A stretch of 64,000 nucleotides of DNA from Clostridia bacterium (GTDB taxonomy: Bacteria > Bacillota > Clostridia > Christensenellales > Aristaeellaceae), in NCBI GenBank assembly GCA_017527065.1, contig JAFXQO010000034.1, positions 1 through 64,000 on the forward strand. Direction: 5' to 3'. Shown here piece after piece: positions 26,282 through 34,712 of this stretch. Position 1 is the first letter of the stretch; the number at the start of each line of letters is the position of its first letter. The notes beneath the pieces are model-generated. The model was not told where the DNA came from. It searched no databases and was given only the letters and a program-made list of their open reading frames with translations. The position numbers and the translations under genes were made by a program.

Positions 26282-26623
26282 ATTCTCCGTGGACGCCCGG
26301 AGGTATAGCTGGACGCTATGGCAACGTGAAGCGCAGTCCGATTCTGCAAACCGGTCACGGTTCGATTCCCCGCCGGTGCTGGTGCAATATCGTTGCCCGT
26401 CAGGGAATACGTCGGATGGGGTAGGAAGTCCTGAACGATCCCCCTCAAGCGGCACGCTGTAATTGCGGTTGTGACAGCCAACCAAGAGGCCGTTTTCTCT
26501 GTCTGGCAGTCGGGAAAGACCGGCCCATTTTGCCGGATAATGGCGGCCTGTGAGCCGCCGTCCGGCAGCCATGACAGCCCGGAAAGACGGGCATTTGCCA
26601 ACACCACGGGAAAGGAGGTTGCC
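26282..26623 (+). other. Non-coding stretch with structured RNA signals
   Basis: No supported reading frame. It holds two GAAAGA hairpins, a T-arm-like sequence near 26355-26382 (TTCGATT loop, imperfect stem), an ATAGC/GCTAT hairpin near 26306-26320 and GCCAACACCA before the next ribosome-binding site. Confidence 0.45.
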
Positions 26624-26899
26624 ATGCGTCCATCTGACGGCATGGATGAAATCAGGATCACAGCGCCGGTGCCCGGAACGTGCCCCGTCTGCGCGACGAA
26701 GCACGACGAGCGCGACCCCCACGACAGGGACAGCCTGTACTATCAAAACCAGTTCTTCAAGGCGAACAAGCGCTTTCCGAGCTGGTGGGACGCCATGGGC
26801 CATTGTACGGACATGACAAAGGCTGTATGGGCGGAGAAGCTGAAAAAGCGCGGGATCATTCTGGAAGCCCCGGCAAAGGGTGGACAGGATGGGCAATAA
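26624..26899 (+). CDS. Small phage protein with CxxC motif
   Basis: A 91-residue protein with CPVCATKHDERDPHD near residues 19-33 and a later Cys, probably a zinc site. AAAGGAGG lies before ATG 26624. The Trp-containing FPSWWDAMGHC segment recurs in related phage hypotheticals as far as I recall, but no role is known. Confidence 0.6.
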   Translation: MRPSDGMDEIRITAPVPGTCPVCATKHDERDPHDRDSLYYQNQFFKANKRFPSWWDAMGHCTDMTKAVWAEKLKKRGIILEAPAKGGQDGQ

Positions 26900-27251
26900 C
26901 GGATGGAAGGACATATCCACCTGTCCGATTGCAGAGAACAAGGAGGACGCGCGCTACATCATCGTGTGGCACGTCTTTCAAGGGGCCATGGTGTACAGCA
27001 CCCTCAAAGCCCGCGAAAACCGCTTCAATGTGTACTGGCAGGAGCCGCCGACGGAGTGGATCGACCCGCACGACAGGCTGCCGACCAAGGAGGACGCAGA
27101 CCCTCAATCCTGCATCCTCGTCATTGACAGTCACGGCGATCTGCGCGTGCGAGGCTGGCATCTGGTGGAAAAGCCCAGCGACGTGCGGAAGTGGGCACCG
27201 CGACCCGCTCCGCCGGACAACTACCAGGAATTGCGTGCAAACGCAGATTAG
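26889..27251 (+). CDS. DUF551-like phage protein
   Basis: A 120-residue protein. GWKDISTCPIAENKE near the start and WIDPHDRLPTKED resemble the DUF551-type (W-P-P) phage proteins of unknown role. The ATG overlaps the previous gene by 11 nt. Confidence 0.5.
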   Translation: MGNNGWKDISTCPIAENKEDARYIIVWHVFQGAMVYSTLKARENRFNVYWQEPPTEWIDPHDRLPTKEDADPQSCILVIDSHGDLRVRGWHLVEKPSDVRKWAPRPAPPDNYQELRANAD

Positions 27252-27259
27252 GAGGAAAC

Positions 27260-28213
27260 ATGACGGAATTAGCCAACACCGAAACCCAGGAAATCAGCGT
27301 GCTTGACGGTCTTGCGATGCAGGCGCGCACGCTGCGCATGAACATCAACATGAATATGTGGCAGCTCGCCCGCGTGTTCACCGAGGCGAAGGAGATCATA
27401 CCGCACGGCCAGTTTGGCAAGTGGGTGGAGGAAAACGCCGACGTGAGCGAGCGCACCGCACAGGACATGATGGCGGCCTATAAGCGCTTCGGCGGGAAAC
27501 CGCAGTTTGAAGGGCTGGGACAGGCCAAGACTTTCAAACTCCTGCCCCTTCCCGCCGGGACGGAAGAAAAATTCATGGAGGAGCACAACGTTTCCGCCAT
27601 GACGACGCGGGAAGTGCAGGAGGCCGTGAAAAAGGCGCGGGAGGAAGCGCAGGCGGAGATTGACCGGGAGCGTAAGGCCCGCATGGATGCCGAGCGCCGC
27701 GCCGAGGAAGCAGAGAGCAGGCCGCCGGAAATCCCCCCGGAGCTGACGGACGAGCTGGCAAAGAGTCGGGAAACCATCGCCCAGCAACGGACGGAGGTTG
27801 AGCGGCTGGCCGCCGTGGGCACCGAGGCCCTGGCGGAACAGCGGCGGCTTTCCAAGGAAAACGCCGATTTGCAGCGGGAAATTCGGGAACGGGACGACCT
27901 TCTGGCCGAACAGCAGGAGGACATCAACCGCGCCCAGCAGGAGCTTTTGAACGTTCAGAGCGCCATTGCCAAGGGCGATGCAGAGCGCGTGCCTGCGGAT
28001 CAACTGACGCCGGATGCTTTCGCGTCCGCCGTGCGGGCGTTTATCGGGACGGTTGCCCGCCTGCCGCACATGAGGATGGTATTTGCCTCCATGCCCTACG
28101 ACCAGAAGCAGGAATACAGCGTATTGCTGGAAACGGTGGAAAAGTGGGCGGAGGATAGCCGCAAGGCGCTGGAAACGACGATGATTGACGGGACGGTGAT
28201 TTACAGTGAGTAA
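27260..28213 (+). CDS. DUF3102-family phage protein
   Basis: A 317-residue protein. The N-terminal third has the DUF3102 pattern (MNMWQLARVFTEAKEII, FGKWVEENADVSERTAQDMM). The middle (about residues 120-240) is a long Glu/Arg-rich coiled coil, and the C-terminus is a small folded region. The family occurs near phage and plasmid replication or partition genes; its role is unknown. GGAGG precedes ATG 27260. Confidence 0.7.
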   Translation: MTELANTETQEISVLDGLAMQARTLRMNINMNMWQLARVFTEAKEIIPHGQFGKWVEENADVSERTAQDMMAAYKRFGGKPQFEGLGQAKTFKLLPLPAGTEEKFMEEHNVSAMTTREVQEAVKKAREEAQAEIDRERKARMDAERRAEEAESRPPEIPPELTDELAKSRETIAQQRTEVERLAAVGTEALAEQRRLSKENADLQREIRERDDLLAEQQEDINRAQQELLNVQSAIAKGDAERVPADQLTPDAFASAVRAFIGTVARLPHMRMVFASMPYDQKQEYSVLLETVEKWAEDSRKALETTMIDGTVIYSE

Positions 28214-28769
28214 AGAAATGATTCACGTCGAATCGGATAAGGTCGGCGGTCTTGAACACAGCACGGCGCTGGTGCCCGTGGAAACCCTCGGTGAAGTCAT
28301 TACAGAACTGTTGCGCCCCGTCATGCAGACCATCGGCAAGATGCTGGAAAACAACACGGCGGCCCTGGAACAGCTTTCCGCCGCGCAATCCGTCCAGAAT
28401 GACCGGCTGGAAGCGCTGGAAAAGCAAATCCGGCTTCAAACGCCGGTTTCCGGGAAACAGGTTTCCTACCTCAACGACGCCATCCGCGCCCGCGCCCGCG
28501 ATCTGCTGGACAAGCGGGACGTGGACGACAGCAAGGCGACGGTGAAGCTGGGAAACGCGATACGCAAGGCTGTACTGTCCCGGTATGGAGTTTCCGGCCT
28601 GCGGGAAGTCCCGAAGCATGAGTACAACGTCGCCTTGCAGCAGATCGGGATGTGGAGCGATGCGCTGACCGTCCGCGACGTGGTGAAGGAGGCGAGAAAA
28701 CGTGCTGAACTGGCTGAACAATCTTCGGGTGTGGATGGTGAAGAAGCGCCTGCCCGCCCGTTGGATTAA
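28206..28769 (+). CDS. ORF6C-domain phage protein
   Basis: A 187-residue protein. Residues about 85-170 (SYLNDAIRARARDLL, LGNAIRKAVLSRYGV, LREVPKHEYNVAL) resemble the ORF6C domain found at the C-terminus of phage antirepressor-like proteins. The usual N-terminal BRO or Rha domain is absent and is replaced by an amphipathic segment. GTG 28206 overlaps the previous gene. Confidence 0.6.
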   Translation: MSKEMIHVESDKVGGLEHSTALVPVETLGEVITELLRPVMQTIGKMLENNTAALEQLSAAQSVQNDRLEALEKQIRLQTPVSGKQVSYLNDAIRARARDLLDKRDVDDSKATVKLGNAIRKAVLSRYGVSGLREVPKHEYNVALQQIGMWSDALTVRDVVKEARKRAELAEQSSGVDGEEAPARPLD

Positions 28770-28816
28770 CCGCGTAAGCGCGGTATATCTCCATCTGCTG
28801 AAAGGAGCAAGGAAGT

Positions 28817-29230
28817 ATGAAAATCAAACTTGACCCAGGCGCGATCCAGCCGACGCGCGCCCACGACATCGACGCGGGGCTTGACCTGTACGCGCTGGAG
28901 GATCGGATCATCGAAGCGAAGGGCGACGCCACCTTCAAGACGGGCGTCCACGTCCAGCTTCCGCACGGCTGCGCGGGCCTCCTGGTGAGCAAAAGCGGGC
29001 TAAACGTCAAGCACGGGATCACCAGCACCGGCCTGATTGACGAGGGGTACAGCGGCGAAATCATCGTGAAGCTGTACAACCACGGCGGGCGCGACTACAC
29101 GATCAGGAAGGGCGATAAGATCAGCCAGCTTGTAATCCTGCCCGTGCTGTACGAGCCGGTGGAAATCGTGGACGAGATCGACGGCGGAGAACGCGGGGAC
29201 GCCGGTTTCGGAAGTACCGGGAGAACATAA
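28817..29230 (+). CDS. dut: dUTPase
   Basis: It hydrolyses dUTP to dUMP and keeps uracil out of phage DNA. The 137-residue trimeric-type enzyme shows all five motifs: DIDAGLDL, SKSGLNVKHGI, TGLIDEGYSGEI, RKGDKISQLVI and GDAGFGSTG at the C-terminus. The length is standard. Confidence 0.95.
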   Translation: MKIKLDPGAIQPTRAHDIDAGLDLYALEDRIIEAKGDATFKTGVHVQLPHGCAGLLVSKSGLNVKHGITSTGLIDEGYSGEIIVKLYNHGGRDYTIRKGDKISQLVILPVLYEPVEIVDEIDGGERGDAGFGSTGRT

Positions 29231-29254
29231 CCCGCGCGTGAAGGAGCCAACACC

Positions 29255-29986
29255 ATGAGCCAAGTTAATTTCGTTCAACAAATCAACCTGTTCATGGAAT
29301 TTGGCAGAAGAAACGGTCTGACAAGCTACGAAAGGATGTTCTGGCTGGGGTTGTTCCATGTTGCGAACACATGGGCACAGAGAAGCCCGAACCATGAGTG
29401 GCCCGACGACTTTTTCCCGGTGTCAAATTCGGAAATAGCGGCATGGTCTGGTTTGGAAGAAAGAAATATACGGACAATCAGAAACCGGTTTAAGCAAATC
29501 GGCCTGGTGGACTTTAAGAAAGGTGATGGCCGCAAGAGCGATCCAGAGTACCGCATTTTTTATCTCCGTTACATCGGGTACAAAATTGTACCTGATACAC
29601 AGGGAAACGGGGACAGAATTGCACCCGATTGTGTAGGCGATAGTGTAGGTGATTGTGTACCCGATTGTGTAGGCGATACCGCACCCGGTACTGTTCCCGA
29701 TCTACCGCCGACCAGGGGCAAAAATGCACCCGATTGTGTAGGCGATCCCTTATCTTCTTCCTCTAACCCTGATGTATTTAATATAAATATAAACCAGGGG
29801 ACGGTAAAAGCAGGAGCAGAAACAAGGGAAAATGCAGGGGAACCGCTGCGCGGGCGCGCGCAGGCGGCGGCCATCGTCGATCAAATGCGGCAACGACAGC
29901 GCGGAGGCTTCGGGCTTGTCGATCTGGACAGCGACTTCACCGGCGCGGAGGGGCTTGTACCGCTCCCCTGGGACGACAGGGGGTGA
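29255..29986 (+). CDS. Phage replication organiser-like protein with internal repeats
   Basis: A 243-residue protein. Residues 1-110 look like a winged-helix domain of phage replication initiators (SNSEIAAWSGLEERNIRTIRNRFKQIGLVDF). The middle is a repeated PDCVGD stretch encoded by exact 18-bp direct repeats, followed by a disordered tail. Replication initiators often carry the origin inside their own gene. The start is fixed by AAGGAGCCAACACC. A DnaD-type role is inferred from the next gene, a helicase loader/inhibitor. Confidence 0.65.
   Translation: MSQVNFVQQINLFMEFGRRNGLTSYERMFWLGLFHVANTWAQRSPNHEWPDDFFPVSNSEIAAWSGLEERNIRTIRNRFKQIGLVDFKKGDGRKSDPEYRIFYLRYIGYKIVPDTQGNGDRIAPDCVGDSVGDCVPDCVGDTAPGTVPDLPPTRGKNAPDCVGDPLSSSSNPDVFNININQGTVKAGAETRENAGEPLRGRAQAAAIVDQMRQRQRGGFGLVDLDSDFTGAEGLVPLPWDDRG
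29624..29796. other. Putative phage replication origin (iterons and AT-rich stretch)
   Basis: Three exact copies of an 18-bp repeat (CCCGATTGTGTAGGCGAT) lie at 29624-29641, 29660-29677 and 29729-29746, with partial copies between the first two. An AT-rich stretch follows at about 29769-29796. All are inside the replication-organiser gene, the layout of lambda-type origins. Confidence 0.5.
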
Positions 29987-29992
29987 CGCGGC

Positions 29993-30460
29993 ATGACGGC
30001 AGACGACGCGAACAAGCTGCTGGCATTGGCAAAGGCCAATTACAGCTACGCCTTTAAGACAATGACGAAGCAGGAGAAGATCATGCTGGTGCAAAGCTGG
30101 GCCTTTGCCCTGCAAGACATCCCGGCGGATATTGTCATGCTGGCCTTTATGCAACTGCTGACGACAAGCAAGTGGCTTCCAACGGTAGCGGAGATCAGGG
30201 AGAAGGTCAAGGACATGTACTATCAATCTGCGTTCAGTAGCACAAGCCTGTTTCCGGACCCGCCGGAGGTTCAAAAGGCCAAGGAATACATTGCGACAAA
30301 CGCTTACAGGCTGCGCGGGGACGGCGATTCGCACGAATTGAGTCTTGATACGATCCTGCAAGGGCCGTATATGGCAAACCTGGGCAGCGGTAAAATGGGC
30401 TTTTCAGCCATTGAGGACGGGCAGACGATGTATCTGCCGGACACGGAGGACGAGCTATGA
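29993..30460 (+). CDS. Helicase loader/inhibitor-like phage protein
   Basis: A 155-residue helical protein whose N-terminal half (DDANKLLALAKANYSYAFKTMTKQEKIMLVQSW, ADIVMLAFMQLLTTSKWLPTVAEIREKV) resembles the loader and inhibitor family known from phage SPP1 G39P. It would help deliver the host or phage DnaB helicase. It overlaps ssb by 4 nt. Confidence 0.65.
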   Translation: MTADDANKLLALAKANYSYAFKTMTKQEKIMLVQSWAFALQDIPADIVMLAFMQLLTTSKWLPTVAEIREKVKDMYYQSAFSSTSLFPDPPEVQKAKEYIATNAYRLRGDGDSHELSLDTILQGPYMANLGSGKMGFSAIEDGQTMYLPDTEDEL

Positions 30461-30855
30461 ACACATTACACATCATCGGGAACCTGACGGCAAACCCGAA
30501 AAGCCGGGTGGTGAACACGGCCAACGGCACATCCACCGTCTGCGACTTCACCGTGGCGACAAACCGCTATGTGAAAGGCAAGAAGGTGGCCGAGTATTTC
30601 CGGGTGACGCTTTGGGAACGGGCGGCAGACAACGCCATGAAATACCTGACGAAGGGCCGCAAGGTGGCCGTGACCGGCCCTGTGGAGGGCCGCCCCTACA
30701 TGGGAAACGACGGCCAGCCGAGGGTGAGCATGGAGATTCGCCAGGTGAAGGAGATTGAGTATTTGAGCAGCAGGGCCGAGGACGAGGGCGACCAGGAAGC
30801 GCCGCCGCCGGACGATGGATTTGTACCCGTGGACGACGAAGAACTGCCGTTCTGA
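30457..30855 (+). CDS. ssb: Single-stranded DNA-binding protein
   Basis: A 132-residue SSB with an OB fold (MNTLHIIGNLTANPK, FTVATNRY, YFRVTLWE) and the acidic tip DDEELPF, which recruits replication and repair partners. It is encoded with the loader and organiser, completing the replication module. Confidence 0.95.
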   Translation: MNTLHIIGNLTANPKSRVVNTANGTSTVCDFTVATNRYVKGKKVAEYFRVTLWERAADNAMKYLTKGRKVAVTGPVEGRPYMGNDGQPRVSMEIRQVKEIEYLSSRAEDEGDQEAPPPDDGFVPVDDEELPF

Positions 30856-30873
30856 CGAGAGGAGGCCAGCACC

Positions 30874-31284
30874 ATGCTTGAATTTTCCAGAACGGAGCAG
30901 CGAAAGGCGCGGAAATACCACAAGTGCGACGTGTGCGGAAAGCCGATCCTCAAAGGCCGCGAATATGTCTTTGCAAGCCAGAAGTACGACGGGGAGATAA
31001 ACACCTTTCATCAGCACATCCATTGCGACGCGCTGCTGGAAGCCTATCTGGCCTCCGATTGGTACGACGGCGACGAGTACAGCCTTGATGAAGTTTGGGA
31101 GTGGCTTTCCGATCTGTGCAACGACCTGTACCACGAAGGAAAGTGCTCGGAGGAGGACTACGAGGAGAATTGCGACAAGGAACGGTGCTTTGAATGCCCG
31201 TTGATCTTTGAAAAGGTATTAAAGCCGGAGATCAGACGGGCGGCAGAGCAGGACGTTCGGGACAACACAAGACGAGAAAACTGA
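30874..31284 (+). CDS. Phage protein with zinc-binding motifs
   Basis: A 136-residue protein with CDVCGKPI and HQHIHC in the first half, a likely zinc knuckle, and further Cys (CFECP) in the second half. The start follows GAGGCCAGCACC. No enzymatic motif seen. Confidence 0.6.
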   Translation: MLEFSRTEQRKARKYHKCDVCGKPILKGREYVFASQKYDGEINTFHQHIHCDALLEAYLASDWYDGDEYSLDEVWEWLSDLCNDLYHEGKCSEEDYEENCDKERCFECPLIFEKVLKPEIRRAAEQDVRDNTRREN

Positions 31285-31300
31285 CAAGGAGGCCAACACC

Positions 31301-31798
31301 ATGAAATGCAGCAAGTGTCCGTGGAATCCTCCACAGAGCGAAGCAGGAGATTACCCGGATTGTCCAGGGACAGGGAAAGAAACGACGTGGAAAGACGGAG
31401 AAGATGGATGCACTCTCACCCGTCGGCAGCTTGAAAAAATGGACGAAGAATACTCGGATTATCTCGGCGATATGGGCGACGATATGGGAATCCAGATGGA
31501 TTTTGATAACAAAGGCTGGAAGCTGGAAAAAGCCTTGGACGACATGCGCCACATGATCGGTTTGGACATGTTCAAGCATAAGCCATACAGGCGTCACGGA
31601 AAATTGTTTTACAAGCCGTATCGCAACTATTGGGCGGGCTTCAACAAGTATCTGGACTATTTTAGCGGGGTGTTAGGGCTTGCGGAAAAGCTGGAACCGG
31701 AAGCGTCCGGGAAAATGCCGTATTATTACCTGACACGACGTGGACTTGACTTTTTAGGTCGGCACATCAAAGTGACGATCCATAATGTGAGGGATTGA
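31301..31798 (+). CDS. Phage protein with N-terminal CxxC, unknown
   Basis: A 165-residue protein beginning MKCSKCPWNPP, with further Cys at about residues 21 and 37 suggesting a metal site, then an acidic and aromatic-rich part. AAGGAGGCCAACACC precedes the ATG. Confidence 0.6.
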   Translation: MKCSKCPWNPPQSEAGDYPDCPGTGKETTWKDGEDGCTLTRRQLEKMDEEYSDYLGDMGDDMGIQMDFDNKGWKLEKALDDMRHMIGLDMFKHKPYRRHGKLFYKPYRNYWAGFNKYLDYFSGVLGLAEKLEPEASGKMPYYYLTRRGLDFLGRHIKVTIHNVRD

Positions 31799-31800
31799 GT

Positions 31801-32568
31801 ATGGGCAGGAAAACAAAGATTGACTGGTGTGATAGCTCCTGGAATCCGATTACGGGCTGCCTGCATGGATGTCCCTACTGCTACGCGGCGGGCATGGCGC
31901 GGAGGTTCGGCGGGAAGATCATCACCGGGCACGACCACCTGTATATTCTGGACGCGCCGATTCGGCGGGAGGATGGGACGATCAACCCCTATCCGTACAG
32001 GTTCGACCCGACGTATCACAAGTACAGGCTGAAAATCCCGCAGGACTGGAAGAAGCCGCAGACCATTTTCGTGTGCAGCATGGCGGATATGTTCGGCGAG
32101 TGGGTGCCGGATGAATGGATCGACCAGATTTTCACGGCCTGCCTTGCGGCTCCGCAGCACCGCTACCTGTTCCTGACCAAGAACCCAAAGAGATACCCGC
32201 GCGCCGCGCTGAAAAACATCCTGGTTGCCGAGGATAATTTCTGGTACGGCACATCGACACCGAGGGCCGATGATCCGGCATTTTGGAGCAGGCCGTCACA
32301 GGAGGGACGGTATTATCACACCTTCCTGTCCATTGAGCCGATCCTTGAACGGTTTGGCAAAAGCAGCGCACACGGAAGCGTAGCCCTGACGGATTGGGTA
32401 ATCGTGGGCGCGGAAACGGGCAACAGGAAAGACAAGGTTATCCCGGAAAAAGGCTGGATAATGGAGCTGGCCGAGGAGTGCGACAAGCGCAAGAAGCCCA
32501 TCTTCATGAAGGAGAGCCTGCGGGCGCTGATGGGCGATGATTTCCGGCAGGAATTTCCGTGGAAGTGA
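31801..32568 (+). CDS. DUF5131 (phage Gp37/Gp68-like) protein
   Basis: A 255-residue protein with a CLHGCPYCY cluster near the N-terminus, spaced CX3CX2C like radical-SAM iron-sulphur sites, preceded by WCDSSWNPITG. FLTKNPKRY, SIEPILERF and VIVGAETG are family hallmarks. The family is common in phages but has no proven reaction. ATG 31801 has AGGGATTGAGT before it; TTG 31795 is an alternative. Confidence 0.82.
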   Translation: MGRKTKIDWCDSSWNPITGCLHGCPYCYAAGMARRFGGKIITGHDHLYILDAPIRREDGTINPYPYRFDPTYHKYRLKIPQDWKKPQTIFVCSMADMFGEWVPDEWIDQIFTACLAAPQHRYLFLTKNPKRYPRAALKNILVAEDNFWYGTSTPRADDPAFWSRPSQEGRYYHTFLSIEPILERFGKSSAHGSVALTDWVIVGAETGNRKDKVIPEKGWIMELAEECDKRKKPIFMKESLRALMGDDFRQEFPWK

Positions 32569-32587
32569 AAGGAGGCCAACACCACAC

Positions 32588-33112
32588 ATGGCAAACAGAG
32601 CAGAACGCCGCAGGCAGATGCGGGCACACGCCGCGAGCGAGCAACTGAAAACCTTGCAGCCGCAAGTGGAAATGAGCAAGGACGAGCTGAAACGCATCGA
32701 GCGGGAATTGAAGAACATTCAAGAGGGACGCGCGGGCTTTTCTGGCATGATGGCGGCGAACCAGGAGAAATTTCGCCGGAAGATGGAAGTGCGGGAACAG
32801 GTGCGCAAGATCATTGAGCACAACGGGATCACCGCGCAGGATTTGGACAATGCCCGCGAGGAGGGCCGTCAAGAGGGCTTCCGGCAGGCGGCGGAGCCGA
32901 TCATCAAGTGCTGTTACGCGGGGATCATCCTTGCGCTGCATGATGAATTTGGTTTCGGAGAAAACCGGGCTTTCCGGGCCATCAAGGCCGTGGACGAGAA
33001 GATCATTTGGGCGCTCAATCATTCGGAGCTATGCGACGAAGTGCTGGAAAAGACGGGGCTTGAGCTGATGCTTGATGAACCGTTTGACCGGGTACAGAAG
33101 AAAGAAAAATAA
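32588..33112 (+). CDS. Phage protein with coiled coil, unknown
   Basis: A 174-residue basic protein beginning MANRAERRRQMRAHAA. A coiled coil covers about residues 25-75, followed by a helical part with CCYAGIILALHDEFG. It is preceded by the cassette GGAGGCCAACACC. It may have a DNA-related role, but nothing specific is seen. Confidence 0.6.
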   Translation: MANRAERRRQMRAHAASEQLKTLQPQVEMSKDELKRIERELKNIQEGRAGFSGMMAANQEKFRRKMEVREQVRKIIEHNGITAQDLDNAREEGRQEGFRQAAEPIIKCCYAGIILALHDEFGFGENRAFRAIKAVDEKIIWALNHSELCDEVLEKTGLELMLDEPFDRVQKKEK

Positions 33113-33125
33113 GGAGGCCAACACC

Positions 33126-33527
33126 ATGAGCAGAGGATTTGAGCCGGTTTGCACCAACGAGGAAGCAAGGGCCTATTTCAAAAACAAGGGCCTGACCTAT
33201 GACGACATCAAGGAGGGCGACATCGGGGCGCTTATGATCCTGCTTGGGCAGGAATACAAGAAAAGCAACGCCACAGGGGAAACGTCGGTCAACACCATGT
33301 ACCTGTCGAAAAAGGTTGACGCGAAGTACAAGAGTGACGGAAGCATTATCAAATGTTTTCTGTACACCAACAGCCATTACTTCACCAGGCGGGAGTGTAT
33401 CAGTTTCAACGAGGACGGCTTTATCGGATTCGCCGGATGGGCGGACGACGGGAACACCAACCCCATCAAACGAGCTTTCATGCGGTGGTGCGACGCGCTG
33501 GCCGAAGGGAAACGCGATGCCGTATGA
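33126..33527 (+). CDS. Phage protein, unknown
   Basis: A 133-residue protein with alternating charged and aromatic residues (YFKNKGLTYDDIKEGDIG, GFIGFAGWADDGNTNP). AAGGAGGCCAACACC fixes the start. It overlaps the next gene by 4 nt. Confidence 0.6.
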   Translation: MSRGFEPVCTNEEARAYFKNKGLTYDDIKEGDIGALMILLGQEYKKSNATGETSVNTMYLSKKVDAKYKSDGSIIKCFLYTNSHYFTRRECISFNEDGFIGFAGWADDGNTNPIKRAFMRWCDALAEGKRDAV

Positions 33528-33745
33528 GCGCGAAGCCAACACCCGACGAATTGCTGGTTGCCATACACCGGCATTGCCTGGAGTGCAGCGGAGGCAGCCG
33601 GAAGGAGGTACAGAATTGCAGGATCAAGGGATGCAACCTGTACCCATTCCGGCAGGAGCCGACGCGGCAGCGGGAGAAGCCGCCGAAAGGACAAATAACG
33701 CTTTTTGACTTGGTGCAGAAAGGAGAGGTCACAGCTGATGGTTGA
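33524..33745 (+). CDS. Small phage zinc-finger-like protein
   Basis: A 73-residue protein with CLECSGGSRKEVQNC ... KGC, a CX2C...CX4C pattern of a small zinc knuckle. Similar short proteins are common before phage methylase or Holliday-junction genes. Its 3' end overlaps the methylase start. Confidence 0.6.
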   Translation: MSAKPTPDELLVAIHRHCLECSGGSRKEVQNCRIKGCNLYPFRQEPTRQREKPPKGQITLFDLVQKGEVTADG

Positions 33746-34712
33746 GGTAATAACGGGCGATTGCTTGGATGTCCTCAAAGGGCTTAAAGACAAAAGTATC
33801 AACTGTTGCGTAACAAGCCCGCCGTATTATGGCCTGCGAGATTATGGTGTTGCTGGGCAACTTGGGCAAGAGAGCACGCCAGAAGAATATATTGAACAGC
33901 TGACAAAAGTATTTCGAGAAGTGCGCCGAGTGCTTGCTGATGATGGCACACTATGGGTGAATATTGGAGATAGCTATGCGGGAAGTATGCAAGGAATCGG
34001 TGGGGCCGGTACAGTCCCTTCAAAGTGGGATAGTAACCGAGGAGCGCGAGAGCTAAAAAACGTCGCGCAGAAATCCATTACTGCGCAGCTGCCAGGATAC
34101 AAGCCGAAGGATTTGATAGGTATTCCGTGGATGCTTGCTTTCGCACTTCGCGGCGATGGGTGGTATTTACGACAAGACATTATTTGGTCGAAACCGAACG
34201 CGATGCCGGAGAGCGTAAAAGACAGATGCACAAAATCCCATGAGTATGTCTTTTTGTTATCGAAAAGCAAGCACTACTATTTCGACCATGAGGCGATGCA
34301 AGAAACAGCTGTCAATGATTATGTTTCTGCGCGGAAAAACCCGCCGAGGTACGGAGGCAAGAAATACACGCAAAACCCGGACGAGTTTTTCAGAACAAAG
34401 AGCGGGAACGCATACGCATACACGGGCAGAAGAAACCGGCGTGATGTATGGACTATAAGCACTCAACCATGCAAGGATGCTCATTTTGCCGTTTTCCCGG
34501 AAAAACTCGTCGAGCCGTGCATCCTGGCAGCGAGCAAAGAGGGCGATACCGTACTTGATCCGTTCGGAGGGAGCGGAACAACGGGTTTTGTGGCAAACAG
34601 GTTAGGCAGACACGCGATCATCATTGAAATCAATCCGAAGTATGCAGATATTGCAAGGAACAGAACAAACCAAATCGGATTTGCGGATATATTCGCAGAG
34701 CATGAGGCATGA
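33738..34712 (+). CDS. Phage DNA methyltransferase (SPPY type)
   Basis: A 324-residue enzyme with the catalytic TSPPYYG motif near residue 28 and the AdoMet motif FGGSGTTG near the C-terminus. This is the order of the beta class, which methylates adenine-N6 or cytosine-N4. LWVNIGDSYAG is also typical. No restriction endonuclease is adjacent, so it probably protects phage DNA. The gene is visibly richer in A and T than its neighbours. Confidence 0.88.
   Translation: MVEVITGDCLDVLKGLKDKSINCCVTSPPYYGLRDYGVAGQLGQESTPEEYIEQLTKVFREVRRVLADDGTLWVNIGDSYAGSMQGIGGAGTVPSKWDSNRGARELKNVAQKSITAQLPGYKPKDLIGIPWMLAFALRGDGWYLRQDIIWSKPNAMPESVKDRCTKSHEYVFLLSKSKHYYFDHEAMQETAVNDYVSARKNPPRYGGKKYTQNPDEFFRTKSGNAYAYTGRRNRRDVWTISTQPCKDAHFAVFPEKLVEPCILAASKEGDTVLDPFGGSGTTGFVANRLGRHAIIIEINPKYADIARNRTNQIGFADIFAEHEA

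Larger units (their letters stand above)
25397..26592 (+). repeat. Dispersed GAAAGA-loop hairpins (five copies)
   Basis: Five short hairpins share the loop GAAAGA but have different, compensating stems: 25397-25410 (GCGG/CCGC), 25416-25431 (GCCCG/CGGGC), 26178-26193 (GCCGG/CCGGC), 26509-26524 (GTCGG/CCGGC, one G-U) and 26577-26592 (GCCCG/CGGGC). Four are preceded by GGCA or GACA. They lie only in the non-coding parts of this early region, near tRNA-like elements. Conserved loop plus changing stem argues for a selected RNA structure. Confidence 0.6.

Noticed and set aside
26295..26390. A fourth tRNA-like element with loop TTCGATT
   Set aside because: The T-stem has two mismatches and no matching acceptor or CCA could be found.
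28702..28833. A 43-codon frame from GTG 28702 with AAGGAGG upstream, between the ORF6C gene and dut
   Set aside because: It overlaps both neighbours in another frame, has no conserved feature that I can see, and the ribosome-binding-like bases are part of codons of the ORF6C gene.
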